DNA from: Cyclobacteriaceae bacterium
GTDB lineage: Bacteria > Bacteroidota > Bacteroidia > Cytophagales > Cyclobacteriaceae
DNA: 64,000 nt
NCBI GenBank assembly: GCA_016786585.1
Contig: JAEUUI010000028.1
Span: 1-64,000 of the forward strand
Direction of reading: 5' to 3'
Below, one piece after another: positions 51,481 to 59,906 of this stretch. The stretch's first letter is position 1, and every line of letters begins with the position of its first letter. The translations under genes and the position numbers were made by a program. The notes under the pieces are model-generated. The model searched no databases and was not told the origin of the DNA. It saw nothing but the letters and a program-made list of their open reading frames with translations.

Positions 51481-52200
51481 TATAGCTGCTTTGCGTATGG
51501 ATAGCAAATGAAGCATGTACGCTAACGGTACCAGGAATGCCGGAAGCATACTGATCGGAAATTCGGTTACGATGGTGTTGGCTGGTTCATTCATGAAAAC
51601 CCGCAACGGGGTCGGCATGGATAGTATCGCGATCACTACAATGTTTATCAGCAGGGCAAGTCCGAGAATGTTCCATGCGATTACGAGCGCATTTGACATC
51701 TTATCAAGCAGCATAAATCCGGAAATGCGGGTTGTTAACAGAACGGCCGTTACTCCGGTGATTACATCAAAGTTTCTTCCTTCGAATGTCATCTGTACGG
51801 GAAGTATGGAAACTGAGAATAACGCCCAGAGCAGCACTTCAACATAAAAGCGGAACACCTGCAACTTGATAATGTTTTCCTGTGGGATGCAGGGGAGGAT
51901 TTCTTTGATGTTTTTCGAGAACGTAAACAATACGATGGTAATCAACGGAATGAGTATTACCGGTGCTGCGTTGAACGGAAACAGGCTGAAATTGCTGAAG
52001 ATGCCAAACCTTGACCAGATGTAGACGAATCCAAGCCAGCCGAAGAATGCGAGTAATAATCTCCGGGTGAATTTTTGTTGCTGTTCGGCCGTTAACGAAG
52101 TTTTTGGTAACGCCAGCCTGAACTCCCGGTATAACAGGTAATAGAAAATTACTGTGATGAGCGGGAATCCGATGAGCGCTGCGTTGTGCATAGAATCCAT
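51472..52200 (-). CDS. hypothetical multi-pass membrane protein
   Basis: 242 residues. At least six hydrophobic helices: LIGFPLITVIFYYLLYR, LLLAFFGWLGFVYIW, AAPVILIPLITIVLFTF, YVEVLLWALFSVSIL, VIAWNILGLALLINIVVIAIL and MLPAFLVPLAYMLHLLSIR. No signature residues that would show an enzyme or transporter family. Divergent from the M3 peptidase with a 79-bp gap. Confidence 0.78.
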   Translation of the reverse strand: MDSMHNAALIGFPLITVIFYYLLYREFRLALPKTSLTAEQQQKFTRRLLLAFFGWLGFVYIWSRFGIFSNFSLFPFNAAPVILIPLITIVLFTFSKNIKEILPCIPQENIIKLQVFRFYVEVLLWALFSVSILPVQMTFEGRNFDVITGVTAVLLTTRISGFMLLDKMSNALVIAWNILGLALLINIVVIAILSMPTPLRVFMNEPANTIVTEFPISMLPAFLVPLAYMLHLLSIRKAAIKK

Positions 52201-52252
52201 TTCGGAAGATATAGAATTTTCGTTTTAACAGCCATGGCAACCGATAAATCCA

Positions 52253-52260
52253 TACTTTTG
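52253..52260 (+). promoter_or_regulatory. -7 box for the M3 peptidase gene
   Basis: TACTTTTG matches TAnnTTTG exactly, 20 bp before the ATG at 52280. No TTG at the usual distance upstream. Confidence 0.4.
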
Positions 52261-52279
52261 AAATCTTACATGATGTGAT

Positions 52280-54004
52280 ATGGAACCTGTAGCGAAAATC
52301 GAACGCCCGAAACGCAAATTTCTCCCTGAAAATTTTTCAGTAACCGATTGGTCGGCACTGAAACCGTATTTTGATAACCTGCTTACACGCGACCTGAATT
52401 CTTCTGCCGCGCTACGTCAATGGCTGCACGACCGGAGTGAACTTGAATCGGTTATTTCGGAAGACATGGCCTGGCGCTACATCAACATGACGCGGTATAC
52501 CGAAAACCAGGATTACAACAAACGGTATGAAGATTTTGTGGTGAACATTCAGCCACAAATTGCGCCTGTTTCTGATCAGCTAAATAAGAAAGCTGCGGCC
52601 AGCGAATTTCTTGCTGCACTGGAAAAGGAGCCGGGCTTCGACATCATGATCCGCAGTCTGAAGAAGGACATTGAAATCTTCCGGGAAGAAAATATTCCAT
52701 TGTATACTGAGATCACAACTGAACAGCAAAAGTATGCGCAAATGTCAGGTGCGATGACGGTTGAAATTGACGGTCAGGAAAAAACGCTGCAACAGGCTTC
52801 GGTTTTATTGATGTCGACTGATCGCAACAAGCGGGAAGAAGTTTATCATAAAATTACTAACCGCAGGTTAAAAGATAAGGCCGAACTGGACGCGTTATTT
52901 TCAAAATTGATTTCGTTGCGAAACCAGGTTGCGCTGAATGCAGGCTTTAAAAATTTCCGTGACTACATGTTTAAGGCATTAGGACGCTTTGACTATACGC
53001 CACAGGATTGTGTGAATTTTCATGATTCGATCCGCTCACAGGTAGTACTAATTCTGAACGAGTTCGCACGTGAGCGAAAAACCGCATTACAGGTTGATAT
53101 GCTTCGTCCGTGGGACAAAGCCGTTGACCCGGAAGGAAAGAATCCGCTGAAGGCATTTGACAATGGCCACGATCTCACCGAAAAAACCATTCAATGTTTC
53201 TATAAACTTGATCCGTATCTCGGCCAATGCCTTTCCATCATGAAAGAAATGGGTCATCTCGATCTGGAGTCCCGCAAAGGTAAAGCTCCCGGTGGATATA
53301 ACTACCCGCTGTCGGAGATCGGGGTGCCGTTTATCTTTATGAATGCAACGTCAACGCTGCGCGACATGGTTACGATCATGCATGAAGGCGGCCATGCGGT
53401 TCATAATTTCCTGACGCGTGAACTTGAACTAAACGATTTTAAATCCACACCTTCGGAAGTTGCCGAGTTAGCTTCGATGTCGATGGAATTGATCTCGATG
53501 GATCACTGGGATATTTTCTTTACGAATCCGGATGATCTGAAACGGGCCAAGCGTGAGCACCTGGAAGATCTGATTGAAACATTGCCCTGGGTTGCTACAA
53601 TAGACAAGTACCAGCATTGGCTCTACGAGAATCCCACCCATTCAACTGACGAACGCAGGCAAAACTGGAATCGCATATTCGATGAGTTTACCGATACGGT
53701 AACGGATTGGAATGGTCTGCAGGAAGCGAAGGATTACCTGTGGCAGAAACAGCTTCATCTTTACGAAGTTCCATTCTATTACATTGAATACGGAATGGCC
53801 CAGCTTGGAGCGATTGCCGTGTGGAGAAATTACCGGGCCGACAAGCAGAAAGGTTTACAAGGCTATATGAACGCGCTGAAGCTCGGCTACATGAAGAGTA
53901 TCCCTGAAGTTTATCAGGCTGCGAACATCCGGTTCGATTTCAGCCGCGAGTATATTAAAGAATTGATGGAGTTTGTGAAAAAAGAACTGGCTGCGATCGG
54001 ATAA
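52280..54004 (+). CDS. M3-family oligoendopeptidase
   Basis: 574 residues. Thermolysin-like zinc site MHEGGHAVHNF (HExxH), with a third ligand Glu in SEVAELASMSMELIS about 28 residues later, as in oligopeptidase F. Typical surroundings include PFIFMNATSTLRDMVTIMHEGG and YYIEYGMAQLGAIAVWRNY (given in parts). No signal peptide, so cytoplasmic breakdown of short peptides is expected. The 3' end is 3 bases from the convergent marR gene. Confidence 0.93.
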   Translation: MEPVAKIERPKRKFLPENFSVTDWSALKPYFDNLLTRDLNSSAALRQWLHDRSELESVISEDMAWRYINMTRYTENQDYNKRYEDFVVNIQPQIAPVSDQLNKKAAASEFLAALEKEPGFDIMIRSLKKDIEIFREENIPLYTEITTEQQKYAQMSGAMTVEIDGQEKTLQQASVLLMSTDRNKREEVYHKITNRRLKDKAELDALFSKLISLRNQVALNAGFKNFRDYMFKALGRFDYTPQDCVNFHDSIRSQVVLILNEFARERKTALQVDMLRPWDKAVDPEGKNPLKAFDNGHDLTEKTIQCFYKLDPYLGQCLSIMKEMGHLDLESRKGKAPGGYNYPLSEIGVPFIFMNATSTLRDMVTIMHEGGHAVHNFLTRELELNDFKSTPSEVAELASMSMELISMDHWDIFFTNPDDLKRAKREHLEDLIETLPWVATIDKYQHWLYENPTHSTDERRQNWNRIFDEFTDTVTDWNGLQEAKDYLWQKQLHLYEVPFYYIEYGMAQLGAIAVWRNYRADKQKGLQGYMNALKLGYMKSIPEVYQAANIRFDFSREYIKELMEFVKKELAAIG

Positions 54005-54007
54005 CAA

Positions 54008-54454
54008 TTATCCTCTGCTTTTATCGAGCAGGTCGCTCAGGGTTTTCGCATCTTCTTCGGAAAGATGAAGTACGCCATCCAGTTCAGCTTGTCGTTTTTC
54101 GAGTGTTGTAAGAATTTCAAGGCCATCCTCGGTGATGCTTACGTCGGCTGCACGCTTGTCGTTGGGACAAACTTGTTTCACGACTAACTTTTTTGCAACC
54201 ATGCGGTCCAGCAGTCGGGATACATCCGAATTCTTGTCGAGCATCCTCGACTTGATCTCGGTTGCGGAAATACTTTTAGGATATTGCCCCTTTAAAATAC
54301 GGAGGATATTGAATTGCTGAATGGTGATACCTTCGGCCTTAAAAAAATCCTGGTGTTTAGTCTGGAGCCAGTTTGCGGTAAAGATGAGATTGATAACCGC
54401 TTTCTGAAAAGGGTCTTTGAACTTAGGCTGTTTGATCTCGTCTTCGATTTTCAT
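54008..54454 (-). CDS. MarR-family transcriptional regulator
   Basis: 148 residues from the ATG at 54454 (MKIEDEIKQPKFKDP). Winged-helix layout: AEGITIQQFNILRILKGQYPKSISATEIKSRMLDKNSDVSRLLDRMVAKKLVVKQVCPNDKRAADVSITEDG (recognition helix and wing, in consecutive parts), with dimer helices at both ends. One Cys (VCPNDKR) in the wing could be redox-active, but this is speculation. It follows yceI on the same strand after a leaky-looking terminator. The palindrome at 55116-55139 is a candidate binding site. Confidence 0.9.
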   Translation of the reverse strand: MKIEDEIKQPKFKDPFQKAVINLIFTANWLQTKHQDFFKAEGITIQQFNILRILKGQYPKSISATEIKSRMLDKNSDVSRLLDRMVAKKLVVKQVCPNDKRAADVSITEDGLEILTTLEKRQAELDGVLHLSEEDAKTLSDLLDKSRG

Positions 54455-54460
54455 GGAATA

Positions 54461-54496
54461 AAAAAAGCAGGACGAGCCGAAACCCATCCCGCTTCT
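54461..54496 (-). terminator. imperfect terminator between yceI and marR
   Basis: On the minus strand AGCGGGATGGG...CTCGTCCTGCT forms a stem with two mismatches, followed by TTTTTTT that ends just before the marR start codon. It would end most yceI transcripts and let a part read into marR. Confidence 0.55.
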
Positions 54497-54507
54497 ACCA
54501 AAACATA

Positions 54508-55071
54508 TTATTGTGCTCCGAATTCGGTTTTTGCTGTGAGCGTAACTTCATCGCCTGTACCAGGACCTGAAGTTCCAACACCGAAATCGATGCGGTTGAT
54601 GGTGCCCGTTACCTTGAAACCAACAACTCGTTTTCCGCCACGACCAGTAGCCGTTCCGGTAAGTGTCGCTTCAAGTGTTACTGGCTTCGTTACACCGTGC
54701 ATCGTTAAATCGCCAACCACTTTGTAAGACTTATCACCGGTTTTGGTGAATGAAGTGCTTTTGAAAGAAAGGGCAGGATATTTCGCTGCATCGAAGAAGT
54801 CAGGGCTCTTCAAATGACCATCTCTTCTTTCGCTGTTCGTGTCAATTGTGTTAACATCGGCAGTGAATTCTACGGTTGCATCGGAGAAATCGTCTTTAGA
54901 AGAAACGATAGTTGCATCGAAACCATTGAACTGGCCTTCAACTTCAGAGATCATCATGTGCGAGATCGCGAAGCCAACCTTTGAGTGAGATTTGTCGACT
55001 TTGTAGGTTGTTTGTGCAAACACCCCGGCAGCCACGAATACCATGGCAAGCAATACGGTAATTTTTTTCAT
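54508..55071 (-). CDS. YceI-family secreted lipid-binding-like protein
   Basis: 187 residues. Signal peptide MKKITVLLAMVFVAAGVFAQ, then a YceI-type lipocalin-like barrel: YKVDKSHSKVGFAISHMMISEVEGQFNGF (in two parts), TVEFTADVNTIDTNSERRDGHLKS, FFDAAKYPALSFKSTSFTK, LTMHGVTKPVTLEATLTGT and DFGVGTSGPGTGDEVTL. Members bind isoprenoid-like or other amphiphilic molecules in the periplasm. It is the first gene of a unit with marR. The 137-bp upstream region contains a perfect 24-bp palindrome. Confidence 0.93.
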   Translation of the reverse strand: MKKITVLLAMVFVAAGVFAQTTYKVDKSHSKVGFAISHMMISEVEGQFNGFDATIVSSKDDFSDATVEFTADVNTIDTNSERRDGHLKSPDFFDAAKYPALSFKSTSFTKTGDKSYKVVGDLTMHGVTKPVTLEATLTGTATGRGGKRVVGFKVTGTINRIDFGVGTSGPGTGDEVTLTAKTEFGAQ

Positions 55072-55115
55072 AGGAGTTATTTTCTTGATTTATGTACGAA
55101 GTAACACAGAATTTG

Positions 55116-55139
55116 AATTACATGTTTAAACATGTAATT
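55116..55139. promoter_or_regulatory. 24-bp perfect palindrome upstream of yceI: candidate MarR operator
   Basis: Each half is AATTACATGTTT and its exact reverse complement, with the centre between 55127 and 55128; the next outward pair breaks the symmetry. It lies 45 bp upstream of the yceI start codon, in a gap with no gene. MarR-family dimers bind palindromes of about 16-20 bp near their own operons, and a marR gene follows yceI. Binding is inferred. Confidence 0.6.
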
Positions 55140-55208
55140 TTTATTATGTAAGTAATTGATAATCAGTGTAAAATTTTGCGAAGTAATCTGTTAATGGCTT
55201 GTTAACGG

Positions 55209-55916
55209 TCAAATCTTCAAATAAAAATCGCGCGTAAGCGCTTTATAGCCGGCCGACCAGTTTTCGCCTTCGTTGTACAGTAAAACCTCACCTTCCTCAG
55301 GTTCTTTTTTCCCCCACGCAAACTCCAGCAGAAAACGTTCAACGGGCTTATTCGCGCGGGTTCTGAAAATCCATTTCCGGGAACAATAGAGTCCTTTATG
55401 ATTGGCTAAATCAATAAACTGCAGTCCTTCGGTATACGGCAGGATTACATTCAGCTTGCCGGCAGGCGTCAACAGTTTTTCGGTAGTGGATAAAATATCT
55501 TCGAACGTAAGCTGCTCCGTATGGCGGGCGGTTTCGCGCTGCGCAATCGGTGGCTTATAACTTTTTTGAAAATAGGGTGGGTTGGTAATGATCAAATCAA
55601 ACCTGGCGGAAGTGTTAAAATTCTGAATAGCCAGGTGATGAACATTTATCCGGTCGTGCCAGGGCGAAGCAGCGACATTTTCGCGTGCATCGGCATATGC
55701 CTGATCATCGATTTCAACGGCATCGATGGTTACCGATTCAGCTGCGCGTTGTGCCAGCATCAGGGTAATCACACCAGTGCCCGTTCCAATGTCAAGAATC
55801 TGCGTAGCATTAGTAACATCAGCCCATGCGCCCAGCAACACACCATCGGTTCCTACTTTCATTCCGCTGCGATCGTGCCGCACGGAAAACTTCTTGAAAT
55901 GAAAGTAGTCGGCCAT
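55209..55916 (-). CDS. trmN6: tRNA1(Val) (adenine37-N6)-methyltransferase-like protein
   Basis: 235 residues. MADYFHFKKFSVRHDRSGMKVGTDGVLLGAW is the typical opening (in two parts). The SAM-binding motif I is ILDIGTGTGVITLMLAQR, motif II is AVEIDD, and the adenine N6-methyltransferase motif NPPYF is at about residue 113. It resembles E. coli YfiC, which methylates A37 of tRNA-Val. Cytoplasmic. It starts 3 bases after the hydrolase gene ends and so may share its transcript. Confidence 0.9.
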   Translation of the reverse strand: MADYFHFKKFSVRHDRSGMKVGTDGVLLGAWADVTNATQILDIGTGTGVITLMLAQRAAESVTIDAVEIDDQAYADARENVAASPWHDRINVHHLAIQNFNTSARFDLIITNPPYFQKSYKPPIAQRETARHTEQLTFEDILSTTEKLLTPAGKLNVILPYTEGLQFIDLANHKGLYCSRKWIFRTRANKPVERFLLEFAWGKKEPEEGEVLLYNEGENWSAGYKALTRDFYLKI

Positions 55917-55919
55917 GCG

Positions 55920-57293
55920 TTAGGGTAACGCTTTAATAATGTTTGCGAGGAATTGATTATCGTCAAGATAATTTCCGCTCGATTGGCTCAGCTTAACAAC
56001 GACCAAATCTTTTGAAGGCAAGATGAAAACGTTTTGTCCCTCATAACCATCTGCCCAATATAAATCCTGGGGCACATCCGGATAAACTCTTTTTACAACA
56101 TCGGACTTTGATCCTGCATTAAGCCAGAATTGTGCTCCGTATTCACCCATCGGTGCACCTTCGCATGGCGTGCTTGAATATTCACTCCAGCCTTCCGGCA
56201 GAATACGTTCGCCATTAAACATGCCATCATTCAGAAACAGTAAACCAAACCGGCCCCAGTCGCGGGGAGTTGCAAACGCATATGAAGATCCCACATACGT
56301 TCCCCCGGCATCAGGTTCAAGAATCATACTGTGCATGCCGGTTTTTTTAAAGAGCCGTTCGGATGCAAAAGAGTAGTACGCACTATCGCCCACGCTGTTA
56401 CGGATAATCCATGCCAGCATGTTGCTGGTGCCGCTGGAGTATTCAAAAATCTTTCCCGGTTCGGATTCATACGGTGAATGCGATGCGAGCAATCCCGCAT
56501 CTTTTGCTTTGAACAGCATGTTCGTGGCATCGCAGGGCTTGGAGTAATTTTCTTCCCACCGCAACCCGCTGCTCATCTGCATCAGGTTATGGATGGTTAT
56601 TGCGTTGCGCTTGTCGTTCTTCCATTCTTCAAACGGTGCCGGATCATTGAGTGAGAGTTTTCCATCGCGTACTAAAATTCCCATAAGCGAGTTCGTTACA
56701 CTCTTGGCCATGGACCATCCGAGTTGGCGGGTATTCTTGTCGAACCCGTCTGCATATTTTTCAGCGACAATTTGTCCATCGTAAATTACCAGGATGGCGC
56801 GCGTGCGTCTGTTTTTCTTTTCACCGGGTTCGGCAAAAGCGTCTTCCACGGTTTTGTTAAGCAGTGCGTAGTCGATGCCTTGTATCACCGTATCGCGAAC
56901 GAGATTTCCCATGGGCCATGCAATGCTGTCCTGATTCGGCAGCGTTTTAGGAAGATTAAATTTCTGCTTGCGAAGTTCTTCTTCAGTCATTTCGTTAATC
57001 AGCGTACATCCTAATCCCTTGCGGTAGATAGCCTTGTGTTCGGCAAACCCAAATACCGTAGCCGTAGCCGATGAATCTTCCGGATGCAGTTCGAATGTTC
57101 CGAGGGAAAGCGGAAACGCGCTGAGTTCATTATCGAGTACGCTTTGTTGGGACCGACCCGATAAATAAGCGCAGGAGCAAAGGTTTTTAGCTCCGTAGCC
57201 CGTGATGATTGGGAAAGCCTGGGAGGCATAATATACCGCAACACCAATGCTAACGATGAGTATAAACAGTCCAATGATTTTCTTTACCGACAT
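55920..57293 (-). CDS. membrane-anchored serine hydrolase (beta-lactamase-like)
   Basis: 457 residues. An N-terminal hydrophobic helix (about 4-25, IIGLFILIVSIGVAVYYASQ) acts as signal or anchor, followed by a Cys-containing region (NLCSCAYLSGRS). The hydrolase fold has SMAKS (SxxK, near 194), YSS near 290 as the second motif, and YADGF/YWADGYEGQNVFI near 430 close to the third. It belongs to the class C beta-lactamase-like family, distinct from the one at 44947. Substrate unknown. trmN6 follows after 3 bases. Confidence 0.87.
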   Translation of the reverse strand: MSVKKIIGLFILIVSIGVAVYYASQAFPIITGYGAKNLCSCAYLSGRSQQSVLDNELSAFPLSLGTFELHPEDSSATATVFGFAEHKAIYRKGLGCTLINEMTEEELRKQKFNLPKTLPNQDSIAWPMGNLVRDTVIQGIDYALLNKTVEDAFAEPGEKKNRRTRAILVIYDGQIVAEKYADGFDKNTRQLGWSMAKSVTNSLMGILVRDGKLSLNDPAPFEEWKNDKRNAITIHNLMQMSSGLRWEENYSKPCDATNMLFKAKDAGLLASHSPYESEPGKIFEYSSGTSNMLAWIIRNSVGDSAYYSFASERLFKKTGMHSMILEPDAGGTYVGSSYAFATPRDWGRFGLLFLNDGMFNGERILPEGWSEYSSTPCEGAPMGEYGAQFWLNAGSKSDVVKRVYPDVPQDLYWADGYEGQNVFILPSKDLVVVKLSQSSGNYLDDNQFLANIIKALP

Positions 57294-57369
57294 GGAGTTA
57301 GGATTTTGTTGTGAACTTACTAAAAAAAATCGCGGCTACGCTCCAACGGCTCCCGGTAAGAGATGGCGA

Positions 57370-57377
57370 TATATTTG
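57370..57377 (+). promoter_or_regulatory. possible -7 box for the TIGR02757 gene
   Basis: TATATTTG matches TAnnTTTG exactly but lies only 14 bp before the ATG at 57392, and no TTG stands 19-21 bp upstream. The leader would be about 8 bases. Confidence 0.35.
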
Positions 57378-57391
57378 TTATTCTTGCGTGA

Positions 57392-58177
57392 ATGGCAAAG
57401 CGGATTGATCCCAACGAACTAAAGGCTTTCCTGGATGAGAAAGTGGCGACTTACAATCAGCCCGGATTCATTGCAGATGACCCGGTAAGTATTCCGCATT
57501 TATTCACTAAAAAGCAGGACATTGAGATAGCCGGGTTGTTTGCAGCCACGTTGGCGTGGGGCCAGCGAAAAACGATTATCCGCAAATGCCGGGAACTGAT
57601 GGCGATGATGGATAATGATCCGCACGCATTTATCGTAAACCACTCGGATGCTGATCTCAAGCCTTTTCTGGATTTCAAGCAGAGAACGTTTAATGCAACC
57701 GACACCCTATATTTTATTGAATGGCTCCGCTGGTTTTACAGCAGGCATAATTCGTTGGAGGAGGCTTTTCTTGTTCCGCCAGATGAAAAGACGGTTGAAA
57801 ATGGCTTGATCGGGTTCCATAATGTTTTCTTCGGCTTGCAGGATTTTCCGAACCGAACAAAGAAGCATGTTGCAACTCCTGTGCGGGGCTCAACCTGCAA
57901 ACGTCTGGTCATGTACCTGCGGTGGATGGTACGAAAGGATAACAACGGTGTTGACTTCGGTATCTGGAAGAACATTCGCCCTTCACAGCTGGTTTGCCCG
58001 TGCGATCTGCATGTCGATCGCGTAGCACGAAAGCTGAAACTTATCAGGCGCAAGCAAACCGATTGGCAAACTGCACTTGAGTTGACGGATCAACTCCGAA
58101 AGTTTGACGCAAACGATCCCGTAAAGTATGACTTCGCACTGTTCGGTCTTGGGATTGAAGGCTGGATGAAGCATTAG
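57392..58177 (+). CDS. TIGR02757 family protein (DUF2400)
   Basis: 261 residues. The pattern fits the TIGR02757/DUF2400 family: DDPVSIPHLFTKKQDIEIAGLFAATLAWGQRKTI (in parts), FYSRHNSLEEAF, FPNRTKKHVATPVRGSTCKRLVMYLRWMVRKD and the end YDFALFGLGIEGWM. VCPCDLHVDRVARKL near 200 contains two Cys and a His. It lacks a signal peptide. Its helix-rich sequence is thought to be related to helix-hairpin-helix DNA glycosylases, but activity is not known to me. Confidence 0.87.
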   Translation: MAKRIDPNELKAFLDEKVATYNQPGFIADDPVSIPHLFTKKQDIEIAGLFAATLAWGQRKTIIRKCRELMAMMDNDPHAFIVNHSDADLKPFLDFKQRTFNATDTLYFIEWLRWFYSRHNSLEEAFLVPPDEKTVENGLIGFHNVFFGLQDFPNRTKKHVATPVRGSTCKRLVMYLRWMVRKDNNGVDFGIWKNIRPSQLVCPCDLHVDRVARKLKLIRRKQTDWQTALELTDQLRKFDANDPVKYDFALFGLGIEGWMKH

Positions 58178-58370
58178 TAACCAGCGTTAATCTTTTCGAT
58201 AAGGTATAATCACATCAACGCGCGTAACAATCCGATAATAAGAACACTTGTTAGGATAATATTCCTCGTGCGATGAGAGAAACAGATAATTAACCGTTAA
58301 TAAAAATGTTTTTTTAAGATTAGCGCCTATTTCTAAATTCGCGCCTTGATTTTAGAAACGTAGGTGCGGC
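58178..58370. other. 193-bp intergenic region
   Basis: AT-rich. TAAATTCG at 58334-58341 (7 of 8 consensus positions counting the free ones) is 29 bp before the next start and might be its -7 box; no matching TTG is found. No other structure was seen. Confidence 0.4.
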
Positions 58371-58880
58371 ATGAAAAAAGTATTTTCAGTTTTAGTTTTT
58401 GCGTTAGTATCCTTTTTAGCAATAGGCCAGGAATCATCGGATGGTCCATCTGAGAAACGGCTTAAATATTTTCTCTCTACCAATTCCGGTATCTCAAGCA
58501 CCCCGGTGGGTTTCAGAATCGGGTTTCTCGACAGAATGGGCGGCTATATTGGAGCACGTTTCGGTAAAGGATACAAGTACGAAGAGGATGTTCGCAACGG
58601 ATTAACCGTTACAAAAGCCACATTGTTTGCCGCTAATGCCGGCTTAATATTTCCCATCAATGTTAAGCACGGGTTCAAGGTACATACATTCTTCGGCCTG
58701 GGATATGGCAAGTGGTTCGACCGCCCATCCCAAAACGGGCAGACCGTTGGTGTTGAAGTGGAAGGCGGACTTATGTTTTCTTATCGGAGATTTTTGTTGA
58801 CCACAAGCGGAAACCTGTTAACAGGTGACGGCAAGCCGGCAAAAAAGGACATAACCGTAGGGGTTGGATTCCGGTTTTAA
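58371..58880 (+). CDS. small outer-membrane-like protein of unknown function
   Basis: 169 residues. Signal peptide MKKVFSVLVFALVSFLAIGQ. The mature part alternates Gly/aromatic strands (GFRIGFLDRMGGYIGARFGKGY, LFAANAGLIFPINV, VHTFFGLGYGKWF, GVEVEGGLMFSYRRFLLTTSGN) and ends ITVGVGFRF, with a terminal Phe typical of outer-membrane beta barrels. Around eight strands could fit a small barrel. I cannot name a specific family. Confidence 0.75.
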   Translation: MKKVFSVLVFALVSFLAIGQESSDGPSEKRLKYFLSTNSGISSTPVGFRIGFLDRMGGYIGARFGKGYKYEEDVRNGLTVTKATLFAANAGLIFPINVKHGFKVHTFFGLGYGKWFDRPSQNGQTVGVEVEGGLMFSYRRFLLTTSGNLLTGDGKPAKKDITVGVGFRF

Positions 58881-58907
58881 TACCAATATCACGCTCTTCC
58901 CGACAGG

Positions 58908-59906
58908 CTAATTTTTTGTTCGCAGCAATGCACCATTCTCGACCCGCCAATATTCGGTTGGTTTACCCGGGGGTTTTTCCTTTAAATTATAAACCGGAGT
59001 TCCGGTAACAGAAGCCTGGTAAATAAATGCCTCGATAGCCTTATTTTTTCGATTGAATGTCAATGGTTTGCCCGGTTCGCATTGTTCGGGAGCTACTCTG
59101 CTTGTCAGCACGTACACGAGATTTTTTCCGTACGCGAACGCATTTCCATCCTCATCGATACAAAGCGCTGTTTTTTCGTCAACACCAATTCCAACAGCGT
59201 GCTTAACATTCATGTCTTTTAACATTCTTGCCATGAACGTCACATGCCGGCCCTGACGCTCGCGTTGCGAATAGTGCTGATCGGAAATCGTGTTCTTTAA
59301 ATAAGGAAGTTCAATAAAGCTTTTGGAAATGCTGACCGTGGAGTCGTAGGGGTTTTTCAAAACATCTTTTGAATATGCCGAGCCGCGAGCCGCATCAAAG
59401 ATGTATCCGCTCAAGACAGCACAGCCTGCACTGGTTCCGCCTATCGGGATTTTTTTTGTTTCTATCAGGTATTGAATCGCTTTCGAAACTTCGGAGTCCC
59501 TCCAGAACCGGACGTAGTTCCATTGATCTCCACCGGCAATGAATAACATTTCAGCTTCGCGAATACGTTTGCCAACAGATTCTTTTAACGCTTTCGCACG
59601 AGTGTCTATTAATAAGGTCTCCACTGAATTTACTTGGCCCAGACCGTAGATAAAATCATTGTAACCCGTTGATCCTGAAGCCCGAATGATTACCACGTCC
59701 CCGCCTTTGGCCCGGTCGATCATCCATTGCAGCGCCTGATCTACATCGGTACTTCCGCCCATCAGCACAATACCCGATTCAGTAGGTACCGTTACATCGG
59801 ATGAATCTCCTGTAATCCCGATTCCTTCGTATCCGGTCGGTTGGGTTTCTTGCGCCAGACTGCACAAGGCCACCAGCATCAACAGCAAACAAATACCGGA
59901 TTTCAT
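58908..59906 (-). CDS. secreted cyanophycinase-like S51 peptidase
   Basis: 332 residues. Signal peptide MKSGICLLLMLVALCSLAQ. S51 features: GIVLMGGSTDVDQALQWMI, DVVIIRASGSTGYNDF, LFIAGGDQWNYVRFW, GGTSAGCAVL with the nucleophile Ser (near 155), DQHYSQRERQGR with a conserved Gln/His region, and KTALCIDEDGNA with a family Asp/Glu pair. Cyanophycinases cut beta-Asp-Arg polymers or other Asp-containing peptides. No cyanophycin synthetase is in the window. The start overlaps the end of the upstream membrane-protein gene by 4 bases. Confidence 0.87.
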   Translation of the reverse strand: MKSGICLLLMLVALCSLAQETQPTGYEGIGITGDSSDVTVPTESGIVLMGGSTDVDQALQWMIDRAKGGDVVIIRASGSTGYNDFIYGLGQVNSVETLLIDTRAKALKESVGKRIREAEMLFIAGGDQWNYVRFWRDSEVSKAIQYLIETKKIPIGGTSAGCAVLSGYIFDAARGSAYSKDVLKNPYDSTVSISKSFIELPYLKNTISDQHYSQRERQGRHVTFMARMLKDMNVKHAVGIGVDEKTALCIDEDGNAFAYGKNLVYVLTSRVAPEQCEPGKPLTFNRKNKAIEAFIYQASVTGTPVYNLKEKPPGKPTEYWRVENGALLRTKN

